Below, one piece after another: positions 54,149-64,000 of a stretch of DNA of 64,000 nt. Origin of the DNA: Chondrus crispus (taxonomy: Eukaryota > Rhodophyta > Florideophyceae > Gigartinales > Gigartinaceae); NCBI RefSeq assembly GCF_000350225.1, contig NW_005179249.1, forward strand, positions 849,060-913,059. The letters are read 5' to 3'. The notes below the pieces were generated by a model that was not told the origin of the DNA, did no database searches, and saw only the letters and a list, made by a program, of their open reading frames with translations. The first letter of the stretch is position 1. Every line of letters begins with the position of its first letter. The translations under genes were made by a program, and so were the position numbers.

Positions 54149-54566
54149 GATGTGGAAGGCCTTGGGTAACAGGTTGCGGTTTGCGGCGGCCAATTAAGAC
54201 GAGAAAGCGGGCAAATAGGGCGTCAACCGTTTGCTCAAAGGACTTGATGGACTCCTTGAGTGTGATGGAACGGTCGTCGCGGCCAAAGCGGCGGCCAAAG
54301 CCCTGGCCGTAGCCGACGCCGATGCCGACGGCGATGGCGGGGCCGCAGAGGGCGCGCGGGGGACCGTAGGCGTTACGGACTGGCCAACCGAAGCCGCAGC
54401 CGATGCCAATGCCGGCGCCTAGGCCAATACCGAGAGGGGGCAAGACGTTTGTTGCGCGGCGAAACTTGCGGGCGCCGCGGACTAAGGCACCGGGAAGGCC
54501 CGGGAGATCCGGTGCGGGTTTTTCAGGTTTTTCAGGTTGGTCTTTCGTTCTGGAGAAGAAAGGCAT
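54093..54566 (-). CDS. Glycine-rich membrane protein, cadmium-induced AS8-like
   Basis: 157 residues from the ATG at 54564-54566. The N-terminus is basic and Pro-rich (FFSRTKDQPEKPEKPAPDLP). The core is Gly-rich and hydrophobic, LPPLGIGLGAGIGIGCGFGW followed by AIAVGIGVGYGQGFG, which resembles plant AS8-like plastid or mitochondrial membrane proteins of unknown function. Then comes a helix SFEQTVDALFARFLVLIGRR. The gene is convergent with the TPR gene and the two coding ends overlap by 56 nt. Homology rests on a short Gly-rich motif. Confidence 0.5.
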   Translation of the reverse strand: MPFFSRTKDQPEKPEKPAPDLPGLPGALVRGARKFRRATNVLPPLGIGLGAGIGIGCGFGWPVRNAYGPPRALCGPAIAVGIGVGYGQGFGRRFGRDDRSITLKESIKSFEQTVDALFARFLVLIGRRKPQPVTQGLPHLTGSRGRALVAQMRSVPR

Positions 54567-54902
54567 AGTGAATCGCCCGATTTCTTCCTAAGGAAGACGC
54601 AGCTCGTTGGTATTGACAACTTGCCGGTACCAGCCGTGGGTTTAGAAGGATGTTCGGGGTTGCGGAGGTGCAGAGATCGAGTCATGTGAGATCGAGTTTC
54701 AAACTCAGCAGTCGAAAAATTAAATTTATTTCATTACCTAGCGGCTGTGGAGTTGCTTGCACTTAACTGTACATTTGCCAACAACAGCCCTCGCTTGCTA
54801 ACTCGGGCTGCACCCGTTGTGCTCGTTACTCTGAAAAAGAGGCAAAGTCGCGCAAACACCAACTTGTGCCTCCAAGAAATAAAGGTACTGCAACAGCGGT
54901 AC
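54567..54902. other. 336-bp spacer (promoter of AS8-like gene, 3' flank of HAD gene)
   Basis: Short intergenic region between two minus-strand genes. It contains AAATTTATTT near 54720. No element stands out. Confidence 0.45.
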
Positions 54903-56591
54903 TCATCCAGCAAGCCGCTCTCGCTCAGCTCGTTTCTTCAACACCCGGCGCATTGGGCTCGCCTCCAGACGGTCATGCGGCATCAGATCCGCCATCGCCC
55001 GCCAGTAGATCTCCGGTGATACCAATCCGATATTCGTAACCGCTGACGTATACAAGCACGCGTAGTCTTCGACTTGCTCAGCAAAACGCGAGTTTTGTAG
55101 CCCAGTCTTAAACAACTGACCCCAGACGCTATGGAAACGCTTGTGGTACATCTCTACCTGAACGATCAGCTCTGCCCGCATGGCTTCCAGCTTGTCTCGA
55201 GCCTCCTCCAGCTCTGCTTTCACTACTTTGCGCTTCCCCACTGGTAACGAGTCGGACGAGACCAACAGACCTTCCAGCCGGTCTACCCATTCGTCCACTG
55301 CGTCGCGTTCGTCGCGAAGCTCATCGATGTTTGCCTTGAGCTGCATCGTATCCTGATCGTGCATTGTGTTGATTTCGTGCTCCAACTCTGGCACAATCAA
55401 CATTGTCCGCCATCCAAGCGTACGCTTGCTCCTCAGCACATCCGAAAAGATATGGTCACCCACGTACAAAAGATGTGTCCCGCTTTGCACCCCGACCAAG
55501 TCATGCAAATGACTATAGTTACCACCCTGGAAACATTTGCCTTCAGCCAGATATTCTTCCGCTGTTTGTTCGTAAACGCCCTCTGTGTTCGACAAACCTC
55601 CAGAATCGGGGTCTACGCGGTACAGCGACAGCTTATTGTTAAGCAAAAACGCCGGTTTGCACGATCCCGTAATGATGACATCAAACAAATCAATCCACCT
55701 TCCCTCCTTCTCCAGCCCGTACAGATAATTCATTACTACATCCGTATAATTCCATAGCGAATTGGTCAACAGAAACACCTTTCTCCCCGAGCGCTTCAAT
55801 TGCCTTAGCATATGGACCATCTGCGGATCCCTCTGTATGTATTTTTCCGGGTTTTCCTTGACACGGTCCTTAATCGAGCCATCGCGATGGCACATGTCAA
55901 CGCTTGTGCGTACGTCTTTGTAAATCTGGGAGTAAGACTGGTTAATTTCGCCCGGGTTGGCATCCTTGTACGCCACGACACTGCTAAACAAATAGGCGTC
56001 CGGCAGAGCAAACATGGCGTCCAGGACGGCGAAACGCGGCTCGCCGAAGCCGCCGCCAGACGTGGTGAGGGAGTCGTACATGGAAGCGCGATCCTCTTTG
56101 GACAGGGTGCTAAACCCGTGCATGGCACGCTTGACGTACTTGTGCCTATCCAGCTTAATGATGTTGCCAAATTCTTTATCGACAACCAAGCCGCGGATAA
56201 AGTAGGAATGGTCATACTGTATTCTCAACAAGGGCTCCGGGTAACCTAGCTTGTAAACAAGCTTCTCTAGAGACTGTGCGGCGGAAAGCGACTCAAACTG
56301 TTCCGAGTAGTACTCTGCCAGGGTGTAATCCATGTCAAAGCCGACTGCCTTGATGCGGGACATGTTGAGGGCGCGGTTGCACAGAATTTCGCCACGGTAT
56401 GGGCGGGTTGGCAAACCATTTTTCGGCGGTGGGGTACCGTTGCTGAAGGCGCGGCAGGTGGGGGTGTGCGGGGGCATTGTTGAGGGGTGCGGGCGACGGG
56501 CGAGGTGAGAGGTGCGTGCAGGCAGGGTGGAAGAGGAATGCTTCTGAAATAGGGCAGGGGAGAGGAAAGCTGGCAGGCGACGGAGGGCCAT
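54903..56591 (-). CDS. HAD-superfamily 5'-nucleotidase (NT5C2/HAD-IG type)
   Basis: 562 residues from the ATG at 56589-56591; the longer frame upstream opens at a TTG. The N-terminal ~75 residues are basic, Ser/Pro-rich and have no acids at the start (ALRRLPAFLSPALFQKHSSS), as in a mitochondrial or plastid transit peptide. The HAD core follows: motif I GFDMDYTLAEYY (Asp 86 nucleophile, Asp 88), motif II VFLLTNSLWNYTDVVMNYL, motif III Lys in TGSCKPAFL and motif IV LLYVGDHIFSDVLRSK. It resembles eukaryotic IMP/GMP-specific 5'-nucleotidases and their plant homologues. Expected activity is hydrolysis of purine nucleoside monophosphates. C-terminal helices include a predicted coiled coil (KAELEEARDKLEAMRAE). 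It is divergent from RPS28 with about 580 bp between starts. Confidence 0.85.
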   Translation of the reverse strand: MALRRLPAFLSPALFQKHSSSTLPARTSHLARRPHPSTMPPHTPTCRAFSNGTPPPKNGLPTRPYRGEILCNRALNMSRIKAVGFDMDYTLAEYYSEQFESLSAAQSLEKLVYKLGYPEPLLRIQYDHSYFIRGLVVDKEFGNIIKLDRHKYVKRAMHGFSTLSKEDRASMYDSLTTSGGGFGEPRFAVLDAMFALPDAYLFSSVVAYKDANPGEINQSYSQIYKDVRTSVDMCHRDGSIKDRVKENPEKYIQRDPQMVHMLRQLKRSGRKVFLLTNSLWNYTDVVMNYLYGLEKEGRWIDLFDVIITGSCKPAFLLNNKLSLYRVDPDSGGLSNTEGVYEQTAEEYLAEGKCFQGGNYSHLHDLVGVQSGTHLLYVGDHIFSDVLRSKRTLGWRTMLIVPELEHEINTMHDQDTMQLKANIDELRDERDAVDEWVDRLEGLLVSSDSLPVGKRKVVKAELEEARDKLEAMRAELIVQVEMYHKRFHSVWGQLFKTGLQNSRFAEQVEDYACLYTSAVTNIGLVSPEIYWRAMADLMPHDRLEASPMRRVLKKRAERERLAG

Positions 56592-57172
56592 AGTGGAGGG
56601 CGTAGGGGTGGCGGACTTGACTTTGTGAGAGGGTTTGTCCAGAAGCGTCGATGCGTTGCTGCAGAGGGCAGGAGAGTAACGAAAGGGGTAATGCGTTGGA
56701 GGCTGAGGGGAAGGAGGGAGACAAGAGTACACGCGTCTGCCCAAGACTCGGGTTCAGATGCTGTCAAAGACGTACCTGTAGCCTTGGTACTGTATCTACC
56801 CTTGGTAACCAATTTTACGCATCGCACGTAGCACACTCGAGCGATTCCCCTCACTCTGTGGAGCACTCCCTGTGGAGCCCTCCCTGTGGAGCCCTCCCTG
56901 TGGAGCCCTCCCTGTGGAGCTACACGTGTGTACCGACTAAACTGTAAGCCCAGCCATTACAGAACGCAAAGTGGATCCAAATCCATTTTGGATCTAGATC
57001 AAAGCACCTCATTCCCGTTCCGTCGTCGCCGACCCTATCCTCCTGTGCTGTGAGCACGCCCCCCCATCCGCCCCTCTTTCGCCCAGTCGCCCAGGCCCTT
57101 CTTCCTCCTCACCACCCCTCACCCTGCCCATCTCACCGCCTCGATTCCATCACACCACCCTTTCCCCCCACA
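56592..57172. promoter_or_regulatory. Divergent promoter with 14-bp tandem repeats
   Basis: About 580 bp separates the HAD nucleotidase start (minus) from the RPS28 start (plus). It contains four to five tandem copies of a 14-bp unit, CTCCCTGTGGAGCC, at about 56852-56921, with CTGTGGAG in every unit. A pyrimidine-rich tract, as in ribosomal protein gene promoters, precedes the RPS28 ATG (57040-57170). Confidence 0.6.
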
Positions 57173-57453
57173 ATGGTACGTCCGCCGCTCTCTGTCCCCA
57201 CGCTCTCCGCATCCACGCGCACTTTTCACGTCTAACCTCCGCCACCCCCACCCTGCAGGATCAGCCCGTCAAGCTCGGCAAAGTCTCCAAGATCATCGGC
57301 CGCACCGGCTCGCGCGGTGGAATTACACAAGTCCGCGTCGAGTTCCTCGACGACGCCAACCGCTCCATCATCCGTAACGTCAAGGGGCCCGTCCGCGAGG
57401 GTGACCTTCTCGCCCTCCTCGAGTCGGAGCGCGAAGCCAGGCGCTTCCGGTAA
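57173..57453 (+). CDS. RPS28: 40S ribosomal protein S28 (eS28)
   Basis: Cytosolic small-subunit protein. Exon 1 is only the ATG (57173-57175); exon 2 is 57259-57453. The 65-residue product contains [24 protein letters not shown] and the nearly invariant [20 protein letters not shown], ending SEREARRFR. The length fits eS28 (64-69 residues). A 83-bp GT-AG intron separates the start codon from the rest (ATG|GTACGT ... CCCTGCAG|GATCAG). Because exon 1 is three bases the gene is easy to miss in frame searches. The upstream pyrimidine tract is typical of ribosomal protein genes. Confidence 0.97.
57176..57258 (+). other. Intron of RPS28 directly after the start codon
   Basis: 83 bp, donor GTACGT, pyrimidine-rich acceptor CCCACCCTGCAG, phase 0. 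Confidence 0.93.
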
Positions 57454-57965
57454 CTTGCCTCCTCCGCCAGCAGTTGCGATCCCGACCACCGCCGATGCGT
57501 TTGATTTGAGCTCGTGCGTGATAGGCACAGAGTATTTTGGCTTGTCGTGCCGGGTTGCTAGTAAATTGCCCTCCCGTTATGGGTCTTTTCGCTTGCTTCT
57601 CTTTTGCATCCCCTGAGCAGTAAAAGTCGCCTTCCCACCTTCATGTTCACTATTACATCTGCGTTGTCCATCCAACTTCGCCTTATCCCCTTGCGTCTCA
57701 CTTGCGCTTCACTTGCGCCTCCCTTGCGTCTGCCTTTCGTTTTGTTGCCGTAGTCGTCTGACGCTGTCCAACTCGCCACGCGTCGTACGAAAGAACGCAT
57801 ATGGGCCCAAATTAAAAATTCCGCCGCAACGATCCCGTCCCCACATGAAGTAGGATCCCCGTCAAACGCATCCTCTTCATCGCCGTCCCACCTTCCCAAC
57901 TTTCACCTTTCAAACTCCTCAAGCTCGGTCGATCCTGCTGCTCGACCATCACTCATGCTATCGAG
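57454..57965. other. Spacer between RPS28 and the MutS gene
   Basis: About 510 bp with short C/T-rich repeats (CTTGCGTCTC, CACTTGCGCC, CTCCCTTGCG) near 57690-57730. It must contain the RPS28 3' end and the MutS promoter. No clear polyadenylation motif. Confidence 0.5.
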
Positions 57966-60900
57966 ATGCACACCTTCCCACCCTGCACATCTCTCCCTGC
58001 CTGGCAAATCCCCCAATTTCTCCCATCTCGCTCATCCCGGCACACAGTCCCACATACATTTCCCAAACGACCATGCTATCGCATCTCAACACACCCGCAA
58101 GGTCTACCATGCCGCTCAAAACCACCCCCACGCTGTGCCATGACTTCCCCCTCAACTGACGCGTCGCCCAAACCGTCTCCACCGCCCCCCAAAAGATCCA
58201 TCGCCTCCCATTTAACAACCGCGACAGTCGACCCCAACCTCCTCTCTCCTATGATGCACCACTACGTCCAAACAAAGCGAAAAATCTGTCGCGACCTCGC
58301 ATGTGCCTCTGATCGCAAGCTCCTGCTCATGTACCGCGTCGGCGACTTTTTCGAGAGCTTTTTCGAAGACGCCGCTCTTCTCTCCGCCGTTTGCGACCTC
58401 GCTCTCACCTCCAAGGAGGCCGGAAAAGCCCTTGGCGCCAGAGTGCCCATGGCGGGACTCCCGCACTATGCCATCGATGACAAAATAAAAATGCTCTTGC
58501 ATCACCGCGTCACGGTTGCTGTCGTCGATCAGGTCCAATCGGCCGCAGAGACAGCAGCAGGCTCCCTCGTTAAGAGGGCCGTCACCCGCCTTATTACGCC
58601 CGCTACGGCGGCCGACGATCACCTGCTAGATGCGAAGAGGAGCTCGTACCTCGCAACCGTCGTTGTGCAGGGACCGGCAGGTAGTGGTGAAAAGCGAGAA
58701 GGGGAGGTGTTTGAAGAATGGTATTTGAACGGTATGCGGTTTGGATTTTCGTATGCGGACGTCTCCACGGGGGAGTTTAGGGTCACAGATGGGGAGGGCA
58801 TTAACACTTTACAGAGAGTACTTGCCACGGTTGTACCGGCTGAGTTGTTGCTTGTGTCGAACCCGAAACTGAAGTGGTTGCGCGATAAGTTTTCAAATGA
58901 ATCTGAATTCAGGGGAAGTGCTATCGTCACGCATCGGGATCCGCACGACTTGGCCACTGCAGAGGGGATACTGAACAGCTTCTACGCAGTACAGAATGTT
59001 GAATCCCTTGGTTGCAGAGGGAGGCCGTTATGTATCCAAGCCGCCGCGTCTTTGCTCTCTTATACGCAGCAAACACTGCAGGTGGACAGCGAGCAAGAGC
59101 GACCTCTGCCGCTGAATCCGTTGAAAACGTTTGCACTCGATGATGTGATGCTGTTAGATGCAACCTGTTTACAGAACATGGAAGTGGTTCGAACCGCCCG
59201 AGATGGAGACCGGGAACGAACGTTGCAATGGGCGGTGGACAGAACAGTGACAGTGATGGGAGCGAGATGCCTCAGAACCTGGTTGTTGGCACCGTCCACG
59301 CGACTGGATGTGATTCAGAGACGTCAGAATTTTGTTGCGGCCTTCCTGCACGATCTTCGGAATCGACGAACGCTTGTGCAGGCAGAGCTAAAAAAAGTGG
59401 GTGACATAGAACGTCTGGGTGGTAAGGTCGGCGCCGGGCGTGCATCCCCTCGCGATTTGCGATGGTTGTGTGAATCGATTCTACGTGTACCGGCTATTTT
59501 GAAGATGACGAAAGCTTGTTTGCAAGAGAATCCCGTTGCTAACCAAAACCACTTCAGCATAGAACCATTGACAGAGGCAGTGGACACCCAGCTTTTTCAC
59601 TTGGCTGAGAAAATAAGTCTTGGCCTTGTTGATCCGGCACCATCCTCCACGCCTTCGGAGATGATGATTCGAGCGGTCGCCTTTCAAAAGGACAAGTTGA
59701 GTCTGGCAAGTATGCGAATTTTTCGTGCCGGGTATTCGGAGGACCTTGACAATCTCAGGAAAGCAATGGAGGAACCAGAAAGGTGGATTACAGTTCTCGA
59801 AGAGCAAGAACAAAAAAGAAGCGGCATCGACAGCCTCCGCATAAAACACATCAAGAACGCTGGGTATGTTTTGCGGATTCCACGTTCGGTGGGGGAGAGA
59901 ACGATGGACAAGGATCCATTGTTCTTTCAAAAGTTACGATATGAGTGTGTTCAGAGCACGAAAGCAGAATTGCGATTCCGTTTCGAAGAGCTCAAGACAC
60001 GTGAAAGCCTTCACAACAGCGACCTATCTGAAATTCTATCGCTTGAAGCTCTCTTGTTTAATGAACTGCGAAACAAGCTTGCTGAACACGTGCCTCGCTT
60101 GCGCGTTATTGCGCGTCATATTGCGTCCATTGATGTCCTTGCGGGTTTTGCGCAGGTCGCGGAGGAACTCAACTATGTCATGCCGCAGATGCTCGACAAG
60201 GAAGAGCGAATTCTTCACCTAGATGATGCGCGACATCCAGTCGTTGAACAAACGCTGCCCGTTGACAAGACGTTCGTACCAAATAGTTTTCAGCTAGGAG
60301 CCAAGAAGGGCCGGTCGTGCCCCGACTTGATGTTGCTGTGCGGTCCAAATGCTGCTGGAAAGAGCTGTGCTCTGAGAAGCGTAGGGCTCATTTGCATTTT
60401 AGGGCAGACTGGTTGTTTCGTTCCCGCAAGGTCTGCGAAAATAAGCATTTGTGACAGGATCTTTACAAGGGTCGGGGCTGTAGATGACATTGCACGTGGG
60501 CAAAGCACGTTTCAGGTAGAGATGGCGGAAACAGCGTCTATACTGGCTCAATTGACATCGTCCAGTCTTGTGCTTCTCGACGAAATTGGCCGAGGCACCA
60601 GTGCCGTGGATGGAATTTCAATTGCTTGGAGTGTATCGGAACATCTTACCAAAGGATGTGTGACAGAGGGAAGGGCAAGCTCTGCTCCGAAGTCAATCTT
60701 TGTGACGCATTATCATGAGCTCAACCAGCTTGCCTCATTGCATCCGAACATCCACTCATTCCGTCTCGAGGTTGCTAAACGTAACCTTTCCAAAAACGAC
60801 GGAAATCGTGACAGAGTGGAGTGGATTGCCACGCACAGAATTATCCCTGGGGCATCCTTCGAGTCCCACGGATTGGCAGTCGCTCGGCGGGCAGGATTTC

Positions 60901-61217
60901 CGCGAGAAGTGTTGGAGCGAGCAGAAGAAATTGCCAAGCTCCTCAAAGCACCATCCCACGCTCTTGGGGCCGAGCTTCGGAAAGCACTATCAGAGAGTTC
61001 CAATTCGAATAACTGTGGTGCAACCCATGTCGTGGCGGGTGACGATGAGAACGACGAAAAGGAAACAGAAACGGAGATGACCAATGCATTGGAGCAAGGG
61101 GTTTCGATGTATCAAAAGGGATTCGAAGACGGATATGAAAGTGCTAAGGCAGAACTGTATGCTGATATTCAAAAGGCAATAGTAAATCTACAGCCGCGCC
61201 TTGACGTGAGGGACTGA
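57966..61217 (+). CDS. Bacterial-type MutS mismatch-repair ATPase, likely organellar
   Basis: 1083 residues in one exon. Mismatch-binding domain I is present with YRVGDFFESFFEDA (Phe-x-Glu at about 128-130), as in bacterial MutS1 and in eukaryotic MSH6 or plant MSH1. There follow connector, lever and clamp regions and the C-terminal ATPase: Walker A GPNAAGKS (about 793-800), Walker B VLLDEIGRGTS (Asp 872, Glu 873) and FVTHYHEL. A short tail GFEDGYESAKAELYADI follows; there is no GIY-YIG domain as in plant MSH1. The first ATG (57966) gives a basic Pro/Ser/Arg-rich leader of about 60 residues, and a later ATG at 58140 (MTSPSTDASP) is another candidate start. The leader would suit plastid or mitochondrial import. 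Expected role: recognising mismatches and small loops in organellar DNA. MutL-like partners are not in the window. Confidence 0.9.
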   Translation: MHTFPPCTSLPAWQIPQFLPSRSSRHTVPHTFPKRPCYRISTHPQGLPCRSKPPPRCAMTSPSTDASPKPSPPPPKRSIASHLTTATVDPNLLSPMMHHYVQTKRKICRDLACASDRKLLLMYRVGDFFESFFEDAALLSAVCDLALTSKEAGKALGARVPMAGLPHYAIDDKIKMLLHHRVTVAVVDQVQSAAETAAGSLVKRAVTRLITPATAADDHLLDAKRSSYLATVVVQGPAGSGEKREGEVFEEWYLNGMRFGFSYADVSTGEFRVTDGEGINTLQRVLATVVPAELLLVSNPKLKWLRDKFSNESEFRGSAIVTHRDPHDLATAEGILNSFYAVQNVESLGCRGRPLCIQAAASLLSYTQQTLQVDSEQERPLPLNPLKTFALDDVMLLDATCLQNMEVVRTARDGDRERTLQWAVDRTVTVMGARCLRTWLLAPSTRLDVIQRRQNFVAAFLHDLRNRRTLVQAELKKVGDIERLGGKVGAGRASPRDLRWLCESILRVPAILKMTKACLQENPVANQNHFSIEPLTEAVDTQLFHLAEKISLGLVDPAPSSTPSEMMIRAVAFQKDKLSLASMRIFRAGYSEDLDNLRKAMEEPERWITVLEEQEQKRSGIDSLRIKHIKNAGYVLRIPRSVGERTMDKDPLFFQKLRYECVQSTKAELRFRFEELKTRESLHNSDLSEILSLEALLFNELRNKLAEHVPRLRVIARHIASIDVLAGFAQVAEELNYVMPQMLDKEERILHLDDARHPVVEQTLPVDKTFVPNSFQLGAKKGRSCPDLMLLCGPNAAGKSCALRSVGLICILGQTGCFVPARSAKISICDRIFTRVGAVDDIARGQSTFQVEMAETASILAQLTSSSLVLLDEIGRGTSAVDGISIAWSVSEHLTKGCVTEGRASSAPKSIFVTHYHELNQLASLHPNIHSFRLEVAKRNLSKNDGNRDRVEWIATHRIIPGASFESHGLAVARRAGFPREVLERAEEIAKLLKAPSHALGAELRKALSESSNSNNCGATHVVAGDDENDEKETETEMTNALEQGVSMYQKGFEDGYESAKAELYADIQKAIVNLQPRLDVRD

Positions 61218-64000
61218 AAGCTGACTGTATACTGTATTGGGAAGCACGATTTGAACGACACTGAAACACATTAGTTGGTCTTCAACCTAGAAGACTGTCT
61301 ATATGTTTCCATGCATCCCAAATGAGTGATGTGCAGCATAGGTAGAGAGCCAGCGATGGCAAGTTAGTTGAAACTTGAACGTCAACAAAGGTGAGGCGTT
61401 TAAACGTTGTGCTCAGGTGCATATTTTGGGGCGAGGCGAAGGGCAGCTAGGCCGTGATGGCCACTGTGACGCAGAGGTTGTCACCTTACGCGTGACGACA
61501 GTGGGTGACGACGCACAACGCTTCTCCTTGTATTCGATGCATTGCTTCAAGAAGGAAATGGAATACGCTCCTTCGAGGGAGGGCGGGATTTAGCCCTTTG
61601 GGACGAGCGGGAGACTGCGGGGACTGGTGTAGAAAGAGAGAGGACAGGGAAGGCAGGCAAAGACAATCTGCACATAGGAGTGCATGCACCAAAAGGTTTG
61701 TAGAGGGAAGCAACTCTGAATCCTATAGCCGGGACTGCGAGACGCGAGCAAAGGGCAATTACTACGCCGGTGCGGTGCCAACCGAGCGTCAGATGCCAGC
61801 CCACAGATGCAAATATCCCTCGAGATGCGGTTCGTCCATTGGATGTAAGCCTATTAACGCCGCTGCAGTCGCCACAGTTCATGGCTGTGGGCGCAAGCCA
61901 GTGGCGGTGGGATGCGCGGCGCGAAAGTGGGTGCCCTATGGGTAGTTGAACACATAGGACTAGGCCATGAAGTACTTTGCGATCGCCCCGTGTTCGGATT
62001 CGTACCATGTCGGGGCGCACTATTCGGTGACTACAGCGGTCATCTCCCTGTCATTCCACAGGCCGTGGTGCACCCTGTCGTAGAGCCTTGCTGCCTCCGC
62101 CATAGCTTTTAAGAATTGGGGGTATCGTATGGGTCCCCAGGGTCCTGACCCAAGCGAAGGTAGCTCGTGCGTTGGGGATTCGGGGCTCTACCCTGCACCG
62201 TTCTCAACTATCATCTCGGGGCTGGCAACGCCCATGAGCACCATGCTTGTGCAATTACTCAAAGGCCCGCGTGAGTGGCGAGCGTGGTATTTCGCAACAG
62301 GGAGATGGTCTGGCTGAAAGGGCTGGGTAGCTTCCGAATCGCCTGCTCTTTTACCCCCTTGATCCGGGACAGCAACCGGTTGGGACAGTTGTAATAGCTC
62401 ACCGTCGAAATTTGATCCAACTTTCTACCGTCAGGGCCAGCCGAATCACACTGGGATGGCAACCCAGCCCCGGGCGAAATGCTCGTTAAAAGAGTGGTAC
62501 GCCCAAGTCGACGTCGCTGCCAGCAACCGTGGTATCAGGATGCCCCCGAGGGCTGTCTACGCAATAAGAACAGCTGGAACTCGGACCTCGCATCGCGAGG
62601 GATGTTGGGATGCAGGGATGTAGGGACGATGTAACAGCAAGAGAGTTGGGAGGCGTTACGTTTGCTACAGAACGAAGGGGAGGAAGGAATGCCGCGAAGG
62701 ACATGCAGCATGCGCCTGGGGACGGCACGGGGGACCGGGGCGAGGAAGGAGAGAATGCACAACATCTTCCGAAGCGTTGCTTCAATCATGCTGTGAGGGA
62801 TGGCTGGTGAGTGTGGTGGGACGGGAGCCCGTAGATGCAGCTACGAATGCGATGTGAGCGATGGGTATGGGGATTTGTGTTGGTGCAGCGGGCGGTGGGA
62901 GTCTTCCCAGGGTCGTTGGGTTGGTGTAGTGGGAGGGGCGCGACGAGTTTCTACCCTTCTTCCTTTGCTGGCAAACCTTTTCGTGCGAACGAAACGTTTG
63001 AAACGTTTAACACCTCTATTCTTACCAATAAAGACTCTTACTACACTGTACCGTACATGTGAAATCTAAACCCAGTTCTTTAATATAACATTCACCTGCG
63101 TGCATAAAGAAGAAGAGAAAGAAGAAACACCAAACCGCATTTTCAGATCGCTCTTTCTTCTGCCTATATGTCTGCGTGTAAACCGTACCTCTGGCGTGCT
63201 TGACCCGGAAGGCCAAGATGGACGTCCTGGAACGTGAGCAAAACGTCTGGGTGCCAGTCCGTTGCCTGCACGGCAAAAAAAGAAGAAACAGTGCCAGTGC
63301 GTCGTGTAAATAGGAAAGAAAGACAAACAGAAAGAACGAAAAGCGCCGAAAAAACAAGCGGTGACTCGCGTTAGCAACAGCATCTCTCTCAAGCGCTGTT
63401 GCGGTAAGTCTCGCAGGCAAGGAGGCCGCCCATTTCACATATGTTCTTTGGTGCGGTCGCCGGGACGCCAGTGCGAGACTTACCTTTCAAAAGAGAGAAC
63501 TCGTATTCGTGAATCACGGCCCAAACAGAATGGAAGCCGAGGTTGAAGCGGTTGTGTCGGAGGTGTCTGTGCGGTCAGTGCGGTCGGTGCGGTGGGTTAA
63601 GGTGGATGTCGGGAAGGGAAAGGGAGGCGCACAGTCCGGTGCATCACGTGTGTTTGTTCTGTTGATGTACAGAGGTGCATTTGTCTGAGGGTGGAAGTGA
63701 GAGTCGACATTTATCGTAGGAGAGACAGACAGTGAGTGGATGATCTGACGTGCGCATGAGCGCATGAGCGCATGAGCGCAGGTGAGATCGTGATTCAAGC
63801 ATGATTTCTTCAAGCATGATTTCTGCCTGGAAGGACCCTCGGTGCGTGTCTGCATTTGTCAGTAAGTGTGAAACGTGTTTTCAGCCGGTCATCGATTCCA
63901 GATTCCGGGTGTCTTCCGCTCCCGATCCCGGTTTCTAGGGTCCGAAACCCCTCGACAAATGACGTCACTGCGCGCCATACGGGACAGATCCAACCAATTA
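61218..64000. other. No recognisable gene
   Basis: Frames up to 157 codons are short, arginine/serine biased and without motifs. Structured items: an inverted repeat GGTAAGTCTCGCA / TGCGAGACTTACC at 63403-63415 and 63472-63484; tandem GCGCATGA units at 63752-63779; and CAAGCATGATTTCT repeated twice at 63797-63825. No tRNA or snRNA was recognised. Confidence 0.4.

Noticed and set aside
54194..54422. Ala/Asp/Gly-rich frames within the AS8-like gene on both strands
   Set aside because: Shadows of a GC-rich glycine-coding stretch in the real frame.

Overview
This looks like nuclear DNA from an intron-poor photosynthetic eukaryote, most probably a florideophyte red alga of the Chondrus type. The taxon is inferred, not proven. 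The reasons are: eukaryotic genes with few short GT-AG introns (RPS28, Ca2+-ATPase); plastid-style proteins (a TPR protein with a transit-like leader, an AS8-like glycine-rich protein); a decayed Golgi-type sulfotransferase gene, as expected in a maker of sulfated galactans; and islands of tightly packed genes between long tracts of decayed transposons. No rRNA, tRNA, CRISPR array or operon was found.

Layout. 1-25 kb is a transposon graveyard: a DIRS-like tyrosine-recombinase retroelement (1.4-2.8 kb); two pogo/Tigger-type DDE transposases (3.0-4.4 and 5.1-6.8 kb) with a truncated copy (7.3-7.7 kb); an RGG/RS-rich Gag-like reading frame (11.2-14.0 kb); a MULE transposase with an adjacent Ulp1-like protease (14.5-18.8 kb); a PIF/Harbinger element inserted into a dispersed repeat whose uninterrupted copy lies at 10.5-11.0 kb; and a 1.1-kb non-coding fold-back element (22.4-23.5 kb). 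26.3-29.6 kb holds an intact P-type Ca2+-ATPase gene with one intron.

30.0-40.6 kb is the most interesting part. It is a 10.6-kb segment bounded by 30-bp terminal inverted repeats and an apparent ATT target duplication. It encodes an uninterrupted 1382-residue protein that combines a transposase-like domain with a C48 (Ulp1-like) cysteine protease. A second predicted cysteine protease and a helix-turn-helix-like protein sit on the opposite strand, and each of these two genes is preceded by a short ORF that overlaps it by about 30 nt in the +1 frame.

41-51.6 kb holds decayed fragments: sulfotransferase, PRPF4-like WD40, a split hAT transposase, a GC-rich minisatellite with an assembly gap, a HEAT-repeat gene and a third pogo-like transposase. 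53.1-61.2 kb is a compact gene island: plastid TPR protein, AS8-like protein (its 3' coding end overlaps the TPR gene), HAD 5'-nucleotidase, RPS28 (intron directly after the ATG) and a bacterial-type MutS that is probably organelle-targeted. 61.2-64 kb shows no recognisable gene.

A recurring oddity is a set of near-perfect 48-59 bp palindromes with almost no spacer, one of them inside a zinc-finger coding region. They suggest inverted duplication by template switching.
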